A stretch of DNA of 64,000 bases from Pseudomonas beijingensis (GCF_030687295.1 NZ_CP117425.1:4592001-4656000), one strand, 5' to 3'; positions 1-10,433 are shown, numbered from the stretch's first letter. Program-made: numbers and translations. Notes: generated from the sequence alone by a model not told the origin.

Positions 1-2960
1 CCCAGCCCGATGTGGTGGCCAACCAGTTCATCATCGAGGCGCAAGACATCACCACCGGCCCGCACCTGCTGTATCGACCGCTGTACGCGCCTGCCCTACA
101 GGAATTTGCGACCCGTGAGGCCCTGTTGCAGGCCATCACCGCTGCCGGGGACTTGCAGGGCAGCGTCCTGACCTGGCTGTCCGATGCCGCACGCCCGGTG
201 TATGCCAATGGTGGTTTCCTGGAGCCACACATCGTGCGGTTTTTCCCGGGTGACGAGTTCGAGCAGCCTGAAAAGCCCGCCCCGGCGACCCTCGCCAACG
301 ACGACAGCCACGACGATCTGCTGCAATCGCTGCAAAAAGGCCAACTCATGCAGTACCTCTACGGCTGCAACGCCCAGGCCCTGGTCACCCAGGCCGACCG
401 GGCCTCGGTCTCCAACAGCGAAAGCCGCTGGGCGGTGTTGCTCGAGGGCGGCGGCCTGTTGTTCAACACGCTGCTGTTTCCTTTGCTACGTGGCCCGGCC
501 ATGACCACCGTCTGGCTGTGGAACCTGATGGCCAGCGCCCGAAACGACATCCCGGCCCTGATCAGTGAAGATCCGGTGGCTCGGGAGCTGGCGGCCGTCG
601 ATTTGCTGGTCAACCTGGCGTTGCTGGTGAGCCAGTTCCCCTCTAGCCACATCCCTGCTCATGCCCCCGTACCCGAATCGATCAAGAAACACGCCATGCG
701 CCCGCCAGCGCCACGCGCCATTGCCGAGCAATGGCCCGCGCCGTCCTCGCCGCGCATCATCGAGGGGAGCATTGCCTTGCCGGGCACCCACGCTGAAACC
801 GCTGCCAGGACCTTGGACTTGAGCTTCACCAGCACCCACCATCGCTTGACGCCGGAACAACGCACCCGCCTGCAGCGCCTGCAAGTACCACACCCGGCTT
901 CACTGCCCGAACCGATCACCTATGGGCCCTACAAGGGCCTGTACGTGATCGGCAACAAATGGCACGCCGAGGTTAAGGGCATGCTGTATCGAGTCACCCC
1001 GGAAGAGGACGGCAGCGCCACCATCGTCGACCCGCTCGACTCGACCAAAAAAGGTCCGCCGTTACGCGTCGATACCCAGGGCCAATGGGTCCTGGACCTG
1101 CGCCTGCGCCTGCTGGGAGGGGCGCCGCCCAAGCGCGTGGCTGCACAACGTCGTCTCAATAGCCAACGATGCAAGGAATTGATCGAGGAGATGGACCAGT
1201 TCATCGCGCAAGAGCCCGATCGACACAAAGCCATGACTGTTGCCCTCCAAGTGCTGGCAAGACTCGAGGAAGGGCCCTACACCGAGGCGCAGCGCGCACC
1301 GAAGCGCAAAGTGTTCTATGACCTGCTCCAGGCGCAGACCGAGATGTATGTGCACCTGGTGAACAGCGCGCCCGAACGCGCCAGCCTGGGTATCGCGTTT
1401 GCGCCCGAATACTTGCGCGGGCTACTGGAAAACGTGGTCAGAAATGCCCGCAGAGCTTCCCTGATCACAGAAAGAGACTATACGAACATCAGGGCCACCC
1501 ATCCCCAATACGCGGAACCCAACATAGAGGCGGCCATGACCCATGACTTGCCGGGCTACAGAAGGTTCCTCGACACACTGACGGATGTCACCGATCAATG
1601 GATTCATTGGCTGGAACTCAAGGACGACTACCTGGAAAGGTTATTGAACCTGGATGAAGCCGGAGCCCAAGCGTTTGAACGCCTGACCACGGAGTTCCCA
1701 CCAGGCGGGATAGATGCGACAGGCACCAAATCCTTGCAGCTCTCTACGCTTCCCGTACTGGCGATCAAGGACCTTGATTCCGACTTGACCGAGAGCCTGT
1801 CCCACATCATCGAGCCGCTGGGAGAACACATGATTTCTCATTGCAAGCTGCGGCTCTACGAGCTACTCCCTTCGGAACAACTGGAGGTACTGGAGAGCCT
1901 GACCGAACGCTATGGCCAATCCCTGGATGCCTTGCAGGGCATTAAAACCCTCTATGCCGACGATATCGACGAAGCCTATTTCGACAGGTTCATCAAGGTG
2001 GTCGAGAGTCTGTACCAAGACGTGTCAGGGAAACTGGCGGTTGAAATCAAACCCGAGCCAAAACCACGCAGGCGTGCGCCCAGGCGCCCCAAGGCAGCGC
2101 CCGGGCGCCCGCAGAAACAGGTGATCAGGACCCGCAAAAGCGGTGTTTTGATTGGTGACCTGAAACCGGCCGGCACGGCCTTGCCGATTGAAGTCGTCGA
2201 GCTGCGTTCCGAAACCAGTGACCAGGTGATCGCCACCTATTCGCGCCACGACGATGTCTGGGATGTCGTTGACGTGCGGCCTCCGGTGCCGGTACCCGCC
2301 CCCGTCCCCCGAACGAGGTCGGTCAAAGCCATCAAGACTGATGCGCGAAAGCTGCTGGACGAGTTGGCCGAACGTTTACGCCGCGCTGAAAGCTACAAGA
2401 AATATTGCCGCTACCCTCAGGAAATCGAGGAAATCGTGAACAATGAGGCGAGTCGATTCAGCGCGCTCCACGGAGAACTCGACCGAGCCTTCAGCGCAGC
2501 GCAAACCTCGCCTACGCCCGCGGACCAGGCACTGAGCAAACAACTGTCAGACGCTGTTTCCAGCCTGAGGAGCAAGGGCAGTGCCCTGCGCATCGAATTG
2601 AGCCTGAAATTGCCGCCCACCGATAGCAACCTTCGGTTCCTGTTCGAAAAACAACTGATACAAATCGCCCGACTCGGCGAACGTCAGGCCTTGAAAGGCG
2701 ATCGCAAGGATTTTCTCCAGGAGTACGCCGTCAACGACCGTGACGGTTTTCCCATTTGGTATGCGCACTTTCACTACGAAAAGGCTGACACACCCAAAGC
2801 CGACTACAGCGTCGCGCACCTGAAAACCAAGGAGCAACGGCGGGAACACTACCACTCACTCCTCGCCAAGGCGGATAGCCCCTACGCAGTGGTGAACGTA
2901 CATCGAGGACAGCTCAGCAAATCCTTGGCGCAAAGCAAGTTCCTGCCGCTGGTGCCCTGA
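1..2960 (+). CDS. DUF6543-like giant putative toxin, C-terminal part (5' end outside window)
   Basis: The reading frame is already open at the window edge. The residues before the first GTG (QPDVV) match QADVV in the downstream paralogue, so this is the C-terminal two thirds of a protein of roughly 1,550 residues and GTG 12 is not a real start. It aligns end to end with residues about 590-1566 of the next gene. Visible parts are a hydrophobic stretch (bases about 450-640), a long helical middle, a basic Pro/Arg-rich linker (bases about 2050-2130), and a conserved end with WYAHFHY, REHYHSLL and VNVHRG. I recall such proteins being annotated in Pseudomonas as DUF6543 or 'dermonecrotic toxin domain-containing'; that family name is from memory and activity is unproven. 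No signal peptide can be judged because the N-terminus is missing. Confidence 0.6.
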   Translation, partial: QPDVVANQFIIEAQDITTGPHLLYRPLYAPALQEFATREALLQAITAAGDLQGSVLTWLSDAARPVYANGGFLEPHIVRFFPGDEFEQPEKPAPATLANDDSHDDLLQSLQKGQLMQYLYGCNAQALVTQADRASVSNSESRWAVLLEGGGLLFNTLLFPLLRGPAMTTVWLWNLMASARNDIPALISEDPVARELAAVDLLVNLALLVSQFPSSHIPAHAPVPESIKKHAMRPPAPRAIAEQWPAPSSPRIIEGSIALPGTHAETAARTLDLSFTSTHHRLTPEQRTRLQRLQVPHPASLPEPITYGPYKGLYVIGNKWHAEVKGMLYRVTPEEDGSATIVDPLDSTKKGPPLRVDTQGQWVLDLRLRLLGGAPPKRVAAQRRLNSQRCKELIEEMDQFIAQEPDRHKAMTVALQVLARLEEGPYTEAQRAPKRKVFYDLLQAQTEMYVHLVNSAPERASLGIAFAPEYLRGLLENVVRNARRASLITERDYTNIRATHPQYAEPNIEAAMTHDLPGYRRFLDTLTDVTDQWIHWLELKDDYLERLLNLDEAGAQAFERLTTEFPPGGIDATGTKSLQLSTLPVLAIKDLDSDLTESLSHIIEPLGEHMISHCKLRLYELLPSEQLEVLESLTERYGQSLDALQGIKTLYADDIDEAYFDRFIKVVESLYQDVSGKLAVEIKPEPKPRRRAPRRPKAAPGRPQKQVIRTRKSGVLIGDLKPAGTALPIEVVELRSETSDQVIATYSRHDDVWDVVDVRPPVPVPAPVPRTRSVKAIKTDARKLLDELAERLRRAESYKKYCRYPQEIEEIVNNEASRFSALHGELDRAFSAAQTSPTPADQALSKQLSDAVSSLRSKGSALRIELSLKLPPTDSNLRFLFEKQLIQIARLGERQALKGDRKDFLQEYAVNDRDGFPIWYAHFHYEKADTPKADYSVAHLKTKEQRREHYHSLLAKADSPYAVVNVHRGQLSKSLAQSKFLPLVP
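210..373 (+). repeat. Perfect 164-bp block shared with 5083-5246 (gene-conversion tract)
   Basis: Bases 210-373 are identical to 5083-5246, and the flanks from about 150 to 560 differ at only a dozen or so positions. The rest of the two toxin genes is clearly more diverged. The offset between copies is 4,873 bp. Confidence 0.8.
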
Positions 2961-3028
2961 TCACAGCGCAAGATCAAGGGCTCAGCTTTGCGGGCTGGGG
3001 CGAGACCTGCCACAACCCGCATTCGACA

Positions 3029-3050
3029 GGGTGGTATGTATATACCACCC
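3029..3050. other. 9-bp perfect hairpin between the tandem toxin genes
   Basis: GGGTGGTAT, loop GTAT, ATACCACCC lies in the 163-bp gap between the two toxin genes, 74 bp before the second start. No T-run follows on either strand, so it is not a standard intrinsic terminator. It could be an operator or an attenuator. Confidence 0.5.
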
Positions 3051-3123
3051 ACCCGGAACAGCGAAGTCGATACTTTTCTGGTCGTCATTCCGACGGCCAT
3101 GGCACTTATGAAAAGGACTTCTC

Positions 3124-6100
3124 ATGACCGCCCTCCCCACGGCTGACACCGCCGCCGCATTGGCACAACGGGTCAGCCTGCAATTCGCCAGCCGCCCGAC
3201 CTTCGAACAGGTCGCCCAGCGCATGCTTGAGCAAGCCCTCAAGGACAAATACCCCTGGCTGACCCTCGACCTCGCCAAGACCCAATTGGCAACACCGGAC
3301 GTGGTCGGGCGCGGTTGGCACTTTCAATCGTTCATGGCATGGGTCCTCAACTATTTGGCGCTTGGTACCCCCCTGGATCTGAGCCCACAGGGCAATCTGG
3401 ATTACTACCTTTCCGACAGCGTTCCCCACCGTCTTTGGTCAGGCAATCAAACGCTGGACATGAAGGTCATCGAAAAGGTATTGCGTGAGCTGTCCTGGAG
3501 CGTACCCATCGGGCTGGAAGAGGCGCTGTCCCGCTACTGGAGCGACGACCTCGATGCCAGCCCACCCACCGAGGCGAACAGCCCTATCAGCCGCTGGCAA
3601 TGGCTCAGCGACACCTTCAAGAACATGCTGCATATCCGTGGGCTGCAACAACCGGGGCTCACCGACCCGGCACGTGAAGCCCTGGACCAAGTGATCCGCT
3701 GGCCGGACCGTGACAGACGCTTGCGTGACAACCGCCAGGCGCCGGTATACGCCTACAGCCTGGAGACCCTGGTCACCCAAGGCACGACCAGCACCGTGCT
3801 GATCGGCAGCGACATCCTCCTGACCCGCGCTACCACAGACGCCACCGTCTTCCTGTTGTGCAGCCCCGGCAGCGCGGTGCACGCCTTCACCTCCCTGGAG
3901 GCGTTCAACCAACATTGGCGCGAACGGATCGCCAGTCGGTACGTGGTCGACACCGTCACCTGCCAGCGCTACGAGATCAGCGGCAATACCTTCGAAATCC
4001 AGGCAGCCATGCTGCTGGAACAGCAACTGGCCGACCTCAAGACCGTACAACTGCCCGCTCGGATCGGCCTGCAAAACCTGAAAAAGCTCTACAACGACTT
4101 GAGCGACCCGGCCCGCGCTCTGCTCGATGCCCCTCGCCTCACGCCTAAAACGTCGGCTCAACTCGAACCACTGTTGCCCAAATGGCTGCAACAGGCCTCC
4201 GTCGTCGACCAAACAACGTTCCAACACCACAGCCTGGTACTGGCCAGCGCCAAAAAACGGCACCACGGCCAAACCTTTCTCAGCGACATCAAGGACATCA
4301 AGGCCTTCACGGCCGACGCCCTGTTCAAGCGCATGCAGCAAACCAACGACAGCAGCCCGGACAAGGTGCCGTCCAACCACTACCAACCCGACGATGTGGT
4401 GCTGATCTTCACCGTGTCCGCGGGGTATCCCGGCACCGCCGGTATCAGCGAAAAAAGGAAGATGAGCCTGACCGACCTGGCCATCCGCAACCTCGTCGCC
4501 CGGCCAAGCGGCAGCCTGACGATCAGCCATCGCCTGGGCCTGGCGCTGCCTGCATGGTTGACGCCGGAGTTCATCACCCGCCGGGACGGGTTGATCGAAC
4601 AGATCGACATTGGCACCACCTACCCGCACTACCTGCAAGACAAGTTGCTTGGCGATTCGCCCCAGGCGCAGCGGCGTCGACAGATGTTCGCCGAACAGAT
4701 CCCGGCGCAACTGGCGCTGGAGACGTTGAAGCAGGTGCTCGCCAAGGAAAACGGCATGACCCGCAAAGGACTGCGGCTGATGGAAGCCGTCCTGCAAACC
4801 GACCCCCACGACCAACAGGTCGATGGCCGCCCGGTGGTCATGCGCCACCTGGCTTTGCTGCGCAAGCCCCAAGCCCAAGCCGATGTCGTGATGAACATGT
4901 TCATTGTCGAGCCGCAAGACATCACCACCGGCCCGCACGTGCTGTACCGACCGCTGCATGCGCCGACGCTGCGGGAATTCCCCACGCGCCAGGCGCTGAT
5001 GCAGGCCATCGCCAGTGCCGGGGAGCTGCAGGACAGCGTCCTGACCTGGCTGTCCGATGCCGCACGCCCGGTGTATGCCAACGGTGGTTTCCTGGAGCCA
5101 CACATCGTGCGGTTTTTCCCGGGTGACGAGTTCGAGCAGCCTGAAAAGCCCGCCCCGGCGACCCTCGCCAACGACGACAGCCACGACGATCTGCTGCAAT
5201 CGCTGCAAAAAGGCCAACTCATGCAGTACCTCTACGGCTGCAACGCTCAGGCCCTGGTTACCCAGGCCGACCGGGCCTCGGTCTCCAACAGCGAGAGCCG
5301 CTGGGCGGTGCTGCTCGAGGGTGGCAGCCTGTTGTTCAACACGCTGCTGTTCCCCTTGCTGCGTGGCCCGGCCATGACCACCGTCTGGCTGTGGAACCTG
5401 ATGGCCAGCGCCCGAAACGACATCCCGGCCCTGGGCAGCGAAGACCCGGTGACACGGGAACTCGCCACTGTCGATCTGCTGGTCAACCTGGCCCTGCTGG
5501 TGAGCCAGTTTCCCGCCGTCCACGTGCCTGTTCGCGCGGCGCTACCCGAATCGATCAAGGCCCAGGCGATGCGTCCCCCGGTACCACGCGCGATCCCCGG
5601 ACTATGGCCCGCCCCGGCCTTGCCCAGCCTTGTCGAAGGCCCCGTTGCCTTGCCTGGCGCCCACGCCGAAGCCGCCAGCAGGGTCCTGGACTTCAGTTTC
5701 GCCAGCCCGCGTCAGCGCCTGACGCCGGAACAACGCACCCGCCTGCTGCGCTTGCAGGCAACGCGCCCGGCAGCACTGCCCGACCCGGTGACCTACGGGC
5801 CTTACAAGGGCCTTTACGTGATCAACAACACCTGGCACGCCGAGGTCGACGGCGTCCTGTATCGAGTCACTCCGGAAGAGGACGGCAGCGCGACCATTGT
5901 CGACCCGCTCGACCCGAGCAAAAACGGTCCGGCGCTCAAATCGGACACCCAAGGCCACTGGTCCCTGGACCTGCGCTTGCGCCTGCTGGGCGGTGCGCCC
6001 CCCAAACGCGTGGCGGCATTGAGTCGTCTGAATACCCAGCGCAGCTTCGAATTGACCGCGGAACTGAACCGACGCATTGCCCAGGACGCCGACCTGCAAA

Positions 6101-7824
6101 AAGCCGTGGACGTCGCCCAGCAAGTCATGACACGCCTTGACGAAGGCCCCTACACCGAGGCCCAGCGCGCGCCGAAACGCAAAGTCTTTTATGACCTGCT
6201 CCAGGAGCAGACCGACCTGTATATGAGCCTGGTCAACAGCGCCCCCGAACGGGCCGGCCTGGGTATCGCGCTGGCGCCTAAATTCATGCTTGGGCTGTTG
6301 GAAAACGTGGTGAACAATGCCCGTAAAGCCTTCCTGGTGACGCAAAGGGATTACATCGCCACCAATGACGCCCATCCCCGTTTCCTAGGAGAAGATAACG
6401 TGGAAGCGGCGCTCACCGATCACCTCGAGAGCTACTTGCAGTTCCTCGATACGTTGAGTGACATCCACGAGCGTGCGGTCCATTGGCTGAAACTCAAGGA
6501 CGACTACTTGGATCGGCTGTTGAACCTCGATGACGCTGGCGCGGCAGCGTTCGAACGGCTGACCAAAGACCGCCCGCTGGATGAAAGAAATGTCACCGGC
6601 AGCAGAGTCCTGCTGCTGGGCACTCTGCCGCTCCTGTCGGTCAAACACCCCGTCTCCGACTTTACCGACAGCCTGCTGCGCATCGTCAAACCACTGGGGG
6701 AACACATGCGTTCCCAGGCTGAGCTACGCCTTTACGAGCTGTCGCCCTCGGAGCAGTTGGCGGTACTGGAAAGCCTGACCGAGCACTATGGCAAGGCCTT
6801 GGACGGCTTGCAGGGGCTGAAGGTCCTCTACGCCGACGACCTCAACGAAGGCTATTTCGACCGGCTGATCAAACTGGTCGACAGCCTTTACCAGGACGCG
6901 TCCGGGAGACTGGCTGCGGAACTCAAACCCGAGCCCAAACCACGCAAGCGTGCACCCAAGCACCCCAAGCTATCCGCCGGGCGTCCGCAGAAAAAGGTGA
7001 TCAAGACCCGCCACAGTGGTGTCTTGATTGGCGACCTGAAACCCGCCGGCACGACCTTGCCGATTGAAGTCGTCGAAGTGCGCTCCGAAGCCAATGACGA
7101 GGTGATCGCCACCTATTCGCGCCATGACGACGTCTGGGACGTGGTCGAGGTACGCCGACCGACGCCGGCCCCCAAGACGCGATCGCTCAAGGCGATCAAG
7201 GCCGATGCGCGAAAGATCCTCGATGAGTTGGAAGGCCGCCTACGCCACGCTGAAAGCTACAAGAAGCACTGCCGCCATCCTCAGGAAATCGAGGAAATCA
7301 TGAACAATGAGGCGGACCGCTTCCGCGCCCTCGCCGCCGAACTCGACCGGGCCTTCAGCGCATCGCCAACCACGCGCACGCCGGCCGATCAGGCGCTGGC
7401 CAAGCAGTTGTCGGACGCGATGACCAGGCTGACGCTCAAGGGCAGCGCCCTGCGCACCGAGTTGAGCCTGCAATTGCCGCCCACTGATAGCAACCTTCGG
7501 TTCCTGTTCGAGAAGAACCTGATCCAGGTCGCGCTGCTCGGCGAACGCGTGGCCTTGAAAGGCGAGCGCAAGGATTTCCTCCAGGAATACGCCATCAACG
7601 ACCATGACGGGTTTCCCCTCTGGTATGCGCACTTCCACTATGCAACGGTCGACACACCAAAAGCCGACTACAGCGTCGCGCACCTGAAAACCAAGGAGCA
7701 ACGCCGGGAGCACTACCACTCGCTGATCGCCAAGGCGCAGAGCCCCTACGCGGTGGTGAATGTGCATCGAGGACAGATCGGCAAGTCCTTGGCCCAGGAC
7801 AAGTTCTTGCCGTTGGCGCCTTGA
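3124..7824 (+). CDS. DUF6543-like giant putative toxin, full length (1566 aa)
   Basis: This is the complete paralogue of the preceding gene. ATG 3124 has AAGGA six bases upstream. There is no N-terminal signal peptide. Residues 1-580 form a mostly soluble region seen only here, because the matching part of the first copy is outside the window. Residues about 653-708 carry the block identical to the upstream copy. A hydrophobic, possibly membrane-inserting segment lies at about 735-765 with a weaker one at 782-797. A long helical part follows, then a Lys/Arg/Pro-rich linker at about 1265-1300, and a conserved C-terminal module (about 1489-1562) with WYAHFHY, EHYHSLI and VNVHRG. DUF6543 assignment is from memory of Pseudomonas annotations; no catalytic motif is certain. 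A REP pair follows the stop. Confidence 0.65.
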   Translation: MTALPTADTAAALAQRVSLQFASRPTFEQVAQRMLEQALKDKYPWLTLDLAKTQLATPDVVGRGWHFQSFMAWVLNYLALGTPLDLSPQGNLDYYLSDSVPHRLWSGNQTLDMKVIEKVLRELSWSVPIGLEEALSRYWSDDLDASPPTEANSPISRWQWLSDTFKNMLHIRGLQQPGLTDPAREALDQVIRWPDRDRRLRDNRQAPVYAYSLETLVTQGTTSTVLIGSDILLTRATTDATVFLLCSPGSAVHAFTSLEAFNQHWRERIASRYVVDTVTCQRYEISGNTFEIQAAMLLEQQLADLKTVQLPARIGLQNLKKLYNDLSDPARALLDAPRLTPKTSAQLEPLLPKWLQQASVVDQTTFQHHSLVLASAKKRHHGQTFLSDIKDIKAFTADALFKRMQQTNDSSPDKVPSNHYQPDDVVLIFTVSAGYPGTAGISEKRKMSLTDLAIRNLVARPSGSLTISHRLGLALPAWLTPEFITRRDGLIEQIDIGTTYPHYLQDKLLGDSPQAQRRRQMFAEQIPAQLALETLKQVLAKENGMTRKGLRLMEAVLQTDPHDQQVDGRPVVMRHLALLRKPQAQADVVMNMFIVEPQDITTGPHVLYRPLHAPTLREFPTRQALMQAIASAGELQDSVLTWLSDAARPVYANGGFLEPHIVRFFPGDEFEQPEKPAPATLANDDSHDDLLQSLQKGQLMQYLYGCNAQALVTQADRASVSNSESRWAVLLEGGSLLFNTLLFPLLRGPAMTTVWLWNLMASARNDIPALGSEDPVTRELATVDLLVNLALLVSQFPAVHVPVRAALPESIKAQAMRPPVPRAIPGLWPAPALPSLVEGPVALPGAHAEAASRVLDFSFASPRQRLTPEQRTRLLRLQATRPAALPDPVTYGPYKGLYVINNTWHAEVDGVLYRVTPEEDGSATIVDPLDPSKNGPALKSDTQGHWSLDLRLRLLGGAPPKRVAALSRLNTQRSFELTAELNRRIAQDADLQKAVDVAQQVMTRLDEGPYTEAQRAPKRKVFYDLLQEQTDLYMSLVNSAPERAGLGIALAPKFMLGLLENVVNNARKAFLVTQRDYIATNDAHPRFLGEDNVEAALTDHLESYLQFLDTLSDIHERAVHWLKLKDDYLDRLLNLDDAGAAAFERLTKDRPLDERNVTGSRVLLLGTLPLLSVKHPVSDFTDSLLRIVKPLGEHMRSQAELRLYELSPSEQLAVLESLTEHYGKALDGLQGLKVLYADDLNEGYFDRLIKLVDSLYQDASGRLAAELKPEPKPRKRAPKHPKLSAGRPQKKVIKTRHSGVLIGDLKPAGTTLPIEVVEVRSEANDEVIATYSRHDDVWDVVEVRRPTPAPKTRSLKAIKADARKILDELEGRLRHAESYKKHCRHPQEIEEIMNNEADRFRALAAELDRAFSASPTTRTPADQALAKQLSDAMTRLTLKGSALRTELSLQLPPTDSNLRFLFEKNLIQVALLGERVALKGERKDFLQEYAINDHDGFPLWYAHFHYATVDTPKADYSVAHLKTKEQRREHYHSLIAKAQSPYAVVNVHRGQIGKSLAQDKFLPLAP

Positions 7825-7882
7825 TTCTTCACCTCAAGCGAGGGGCTCCCTCGCCACAGGGTCGTGTTTGGCCGGAAAACCC

Positions 7883-7970
7883 GTGGGAGCGAGCTTGCTC
7901 GCGATGGCGGACAGACATTCAACACCTTCATTGACTGTCACACCGCTATCGCGAGCAAGCTCGCTCCCAC
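7883..7970. repeat. REP pair (REPIN) after toxin gene
   Basis: GTGGGAGCGAGCTTGCTCGC faces its inverted copy across a short unrelated spacer. It occupies most of the gap between the toxin gene and the convergent transporter gene. Confidence 0.85.
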
Positions 7971-8014
7971 ATTGGTTTAGCCACTAGGGCTGTGCTGGAC
8001 GGGTTCGCTCTCGA

Positions 8015-10390
8015 TCAATGCGCAAACAACGAATTGCCCTTCTGCCCCGCCAGTTTTTCAGGTTTGATCAGGAACCGCGCCAGCGCCGGCAGCAGCCACA
8101 ACGCACCGAACATGTTCCACAGCAACATGAACGTCAGCATCAAGCCCATGTCGGCCTGGAACTTGATGGCCGAGAAGATCCAGGTGCACACGCCGATGGC
8201 CAGGCACAAACCGGTGAACAGCACCGCCTTGCCGGTGGATTTCAGCGTCTGGTAGTAAGCCTCCTGCAACGGCAACCCGGCCCGCAGGAAACTTTCCAAA
8301 CGGCTGTAGATGTAGATGCCATAGTCCACGCCGATCCCCACGCCCAGGGCCACCACCGGCAGGGTCGCGACCTTCACGCCAATGCCCATGAACGCCATCA
8401 GGGCGTTGCCCAGCACCGACGTCAGCACCAGCGGCAGCACGATGCACAGCGTTGCTGCCCAGGAACGGAAGGTGATCATGCACATGGTCGCCACGCAGAT
8501 GTACACCAGGATCAGGATGGTCAGTTCCGACTCCTTGATCACTTCATTGGTGGCCGCCTCGATGCCGGCGTTACCGGCGGCGAGGATGAATTCCAGGCCA
8601 TCACGGTTGTTTTCCTTGGCGAAGTCCTGCACCGCCTTTACTGCGCGGTCCAGGGTCTCGGCCTTGTGATCGTTGAGGAACACCAGCACCGGTGCCAGGG
8701 AGCAGCTATTGTTGTACAGGCCATCGGCCCGGGCGATGGAGTTGTTCAGCACGTCAGGGTTGCGCGACAAGGTCTCCCACTTCAGGTTGCCCTCGTTCAT
8801 GCCCTTGATCATTTGCTTGGACACGGTCACCAGGGAAATCGCCGACTGCACGCCCTCGGTGTTCTGCATCTTCCACATCAGTTCGTCGATGGGGGCCATG
8901 GCTTCATAGCGCGAGCAGCCTTCGGCCTTGGTCTTGACCATCACCACCAGCACATCTGAGCTGGTGGAGTAATTGCTGATGATGAAGTTGTTGTCCTGGT
9001 TGTAGCGCGAGTCCGGACGCAGTTCCGGCGCGCCCTGGTCCAAGTCGCCGATCTTCAGGTTCTGGCTGTACCAGAGACCACCACCAAAGGCGATCACCGC
9101 CAGGGCAATGGACACCGGCGCGACCTTGGCACTGGCGAAGTTCGACAGCAGGCGCCAGAACGGATGTTCGCGGGTCGCGTCTTTCTTGCTGCGCTCGATC
9201 GCACGCTTGCTGATGCCGGCGTAGGAGATCGCTACCGGCAGCAGGATCAGGTTGGTGAACACGATCACCGCCACGCCGATGGAGGCGCCGATGGCCAGTT
9301 CGCGGATCACGCCGATGTCGATGATCAGCAAGGTGATGAAGCCCACGGCGTCCGCCAGAATCGCGATCATCCCCGGCAGGAACAATTGGCGGAAGGTGCG
9401 GCGTGCCGCCGTCAGGGCGTTGTCCGCCTCGCTGGACTGCAAGGCGATACCGTTGATTTTCTGCACGCCGTGGGAAATGCCGATGGCGAAGATCAGGAAC
9501 GGCACCAGCATCGAGTACGGATCCAGGCCAAAACCGGCCGCGTGCATCAGCCCCAGTTGCCAGACCACCGCCACCAGGGTGGTGGTCAGCACCGCCACGG
9601 TGCTGCGCATGCAGTTGGTGAACCAGTACAACAGAATCAGGGTGATGACGAAGGCCACGCCGAAGAACAGCACCACCATGACCAGGCCGTCGATCAGGTC
9701 ACCGACTTTCTTGGCGAAGCCGACGATGTGAATCTGCACATTCGGGTTCTGGGCTTCGAACTTGTTGCGGATCTTGTCTTCAAGCTCGTGGGAAAACTTC
9801 CGATAGTCGAGGGCGAGCAATTTGCCCTGGTCCTGCGGGTCGGGATAGGACTCCAGCAGCGGAATGTCGATGATGCTCGACTTGAAGTCGTTGGCCACCA
9901 GGCGCCCGACCTGGCCGGACTTGAGCACGTTGTTGCGCAGCAGGTCGAGGCTGTCGGCCGAGCCATTATAGCTCTGGGGGATCACCTCGCCGCCGGCGAA
10001 GCCCTCCTCCGTCACTTCGGTCCAGCGCACGCTCGGGCTCCACAATGACTTGAGCCCGGAACGGTCGACACCAGAGATGTAGAAGACCTCGTCGTGGATC
10101 TGGCGCAGGGTCTCCATGTATTCCTTGGAGAAGATGTCGCCATTGGTGGCTTCCACGGAAATGCGCACCGTGTTGCCCAGGTTCGCCAAGTCGTTGCGGT
10201 GCTCGAGCATCTTCTGGATGAAGGGGTGCTCGAGGGGGATCATTTTTTCGAAACTGGTGGAGGGGCGGATCAGCGTGGCCTGCCAGAACAGGAAAACGCT
10301 GACCAGCAGGCAAATGACGATCACTGCCGGGCGGTTGTTGAAAATCAGGCGCTCGAGGAACGTCGCCTTGTCTTGGTGATGACTGCTCAT
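8015..10390 (-). CDS. RND/MMPL-family transporter
   Basis: This 791-residue inner-membrane protein has the two-half RND layout. A TM helix lies near residues 24-42, followed by a large periplasmic loop (about 45-225), a TM bundle (about 230-400), a second periplasmic loop (about 430-625) and a last bundle (about 630-780). Motifs include GISHGVQKINGIAL and GVGIGVDYGIYIYSRLES, typical of the MMPL/hydrophobe-exporter branch rather than multidrug AcrB pumps, which are about 1,030 residues. The substrate is unknown; lipids or other hydrophobic compounds are the usual guess for this branch. It lies 43 bp downstream of the YCF48-type gene on the same strand, a pairing conserved in Pseudomonas and Marinobacter-like bacteria, so an operon is likely. 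Length and frame are intact. Confidence 0.85.
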   Translation of the reverse strand: MSSHHQDKATFLERLIFNNRPAVIVICLLVSVFLFWQATLIRPSTSFEKMIPLEHPFIQKMLEHRNDLANLGNTVRISVEATNGDIFSKEYMETLRQIHDEVFYISGVDRSGLKSLWSPSVRWTEVTEEGFAGGEVIPQSYNGSADSLDLLRNNVLKSGQVGRLVANDFKSSIIDIPLLESYPDPQDQGKLLALDYRKFSHELEDKIRNKFEAQNPNVQIHIVGFAKKVGDLIDGLVMVVLFFGVAFVITLILLYWFTNCMRSTVAVLTTTLVAVVWQLGLMHAAGFGLDPYSMLVPFLIFAIGISHGVQKINGIALQSSEADNALTAARRTFRQLFLPGMIAILADAVGFITLLIIDIGVIRELAIGASIGVAVIVFTNLILLPVAISYAGISKRAIERSKKDATREHPFWRLLSNFASAKVAPVSIALAVIAFGGGLWYSQNLKIGDLDQGAPELRPDSRYNQDNNFIISNYSTSSDVLVVMVKTKAEGCSRYEAMAPIDELMWKMQNTEGVQSAISLVTVSKQMIKGMNEGNLKWETLSRNPDVLNNSIARADGLYNNSCSLAPVLVFLNDHKAETLDRAVKAVQDFAKENNRDGLEFILAAGNAGIEAATNEVIKESELTILILVYICVATMCMITFRSWAATLCIVLPLVLTSVLGNALMAFMGIGVKVATLPVVALGVGIGVDYGIYIYSRLESFLRAGLPLQEAYYQTLKSTGKAVLFTGLCLAIGVCTWIFSAIKFQADMGLMLTFMLLWNMFGALWLLPALARFLIKPEKLAGQKGNSLFAH

Positions 10391-10433
10391 GGGGTCCGCC
10401 TTCTTGTTTTTATGCCCGTCTTGCAGGCCTGAC

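Noticed and set aside
3439..5523. 694-codon minus-strand frame inside the second toxin gene
   Set aside because: Shadow of the toxin gene; composition and lack of a start context do not support coding.
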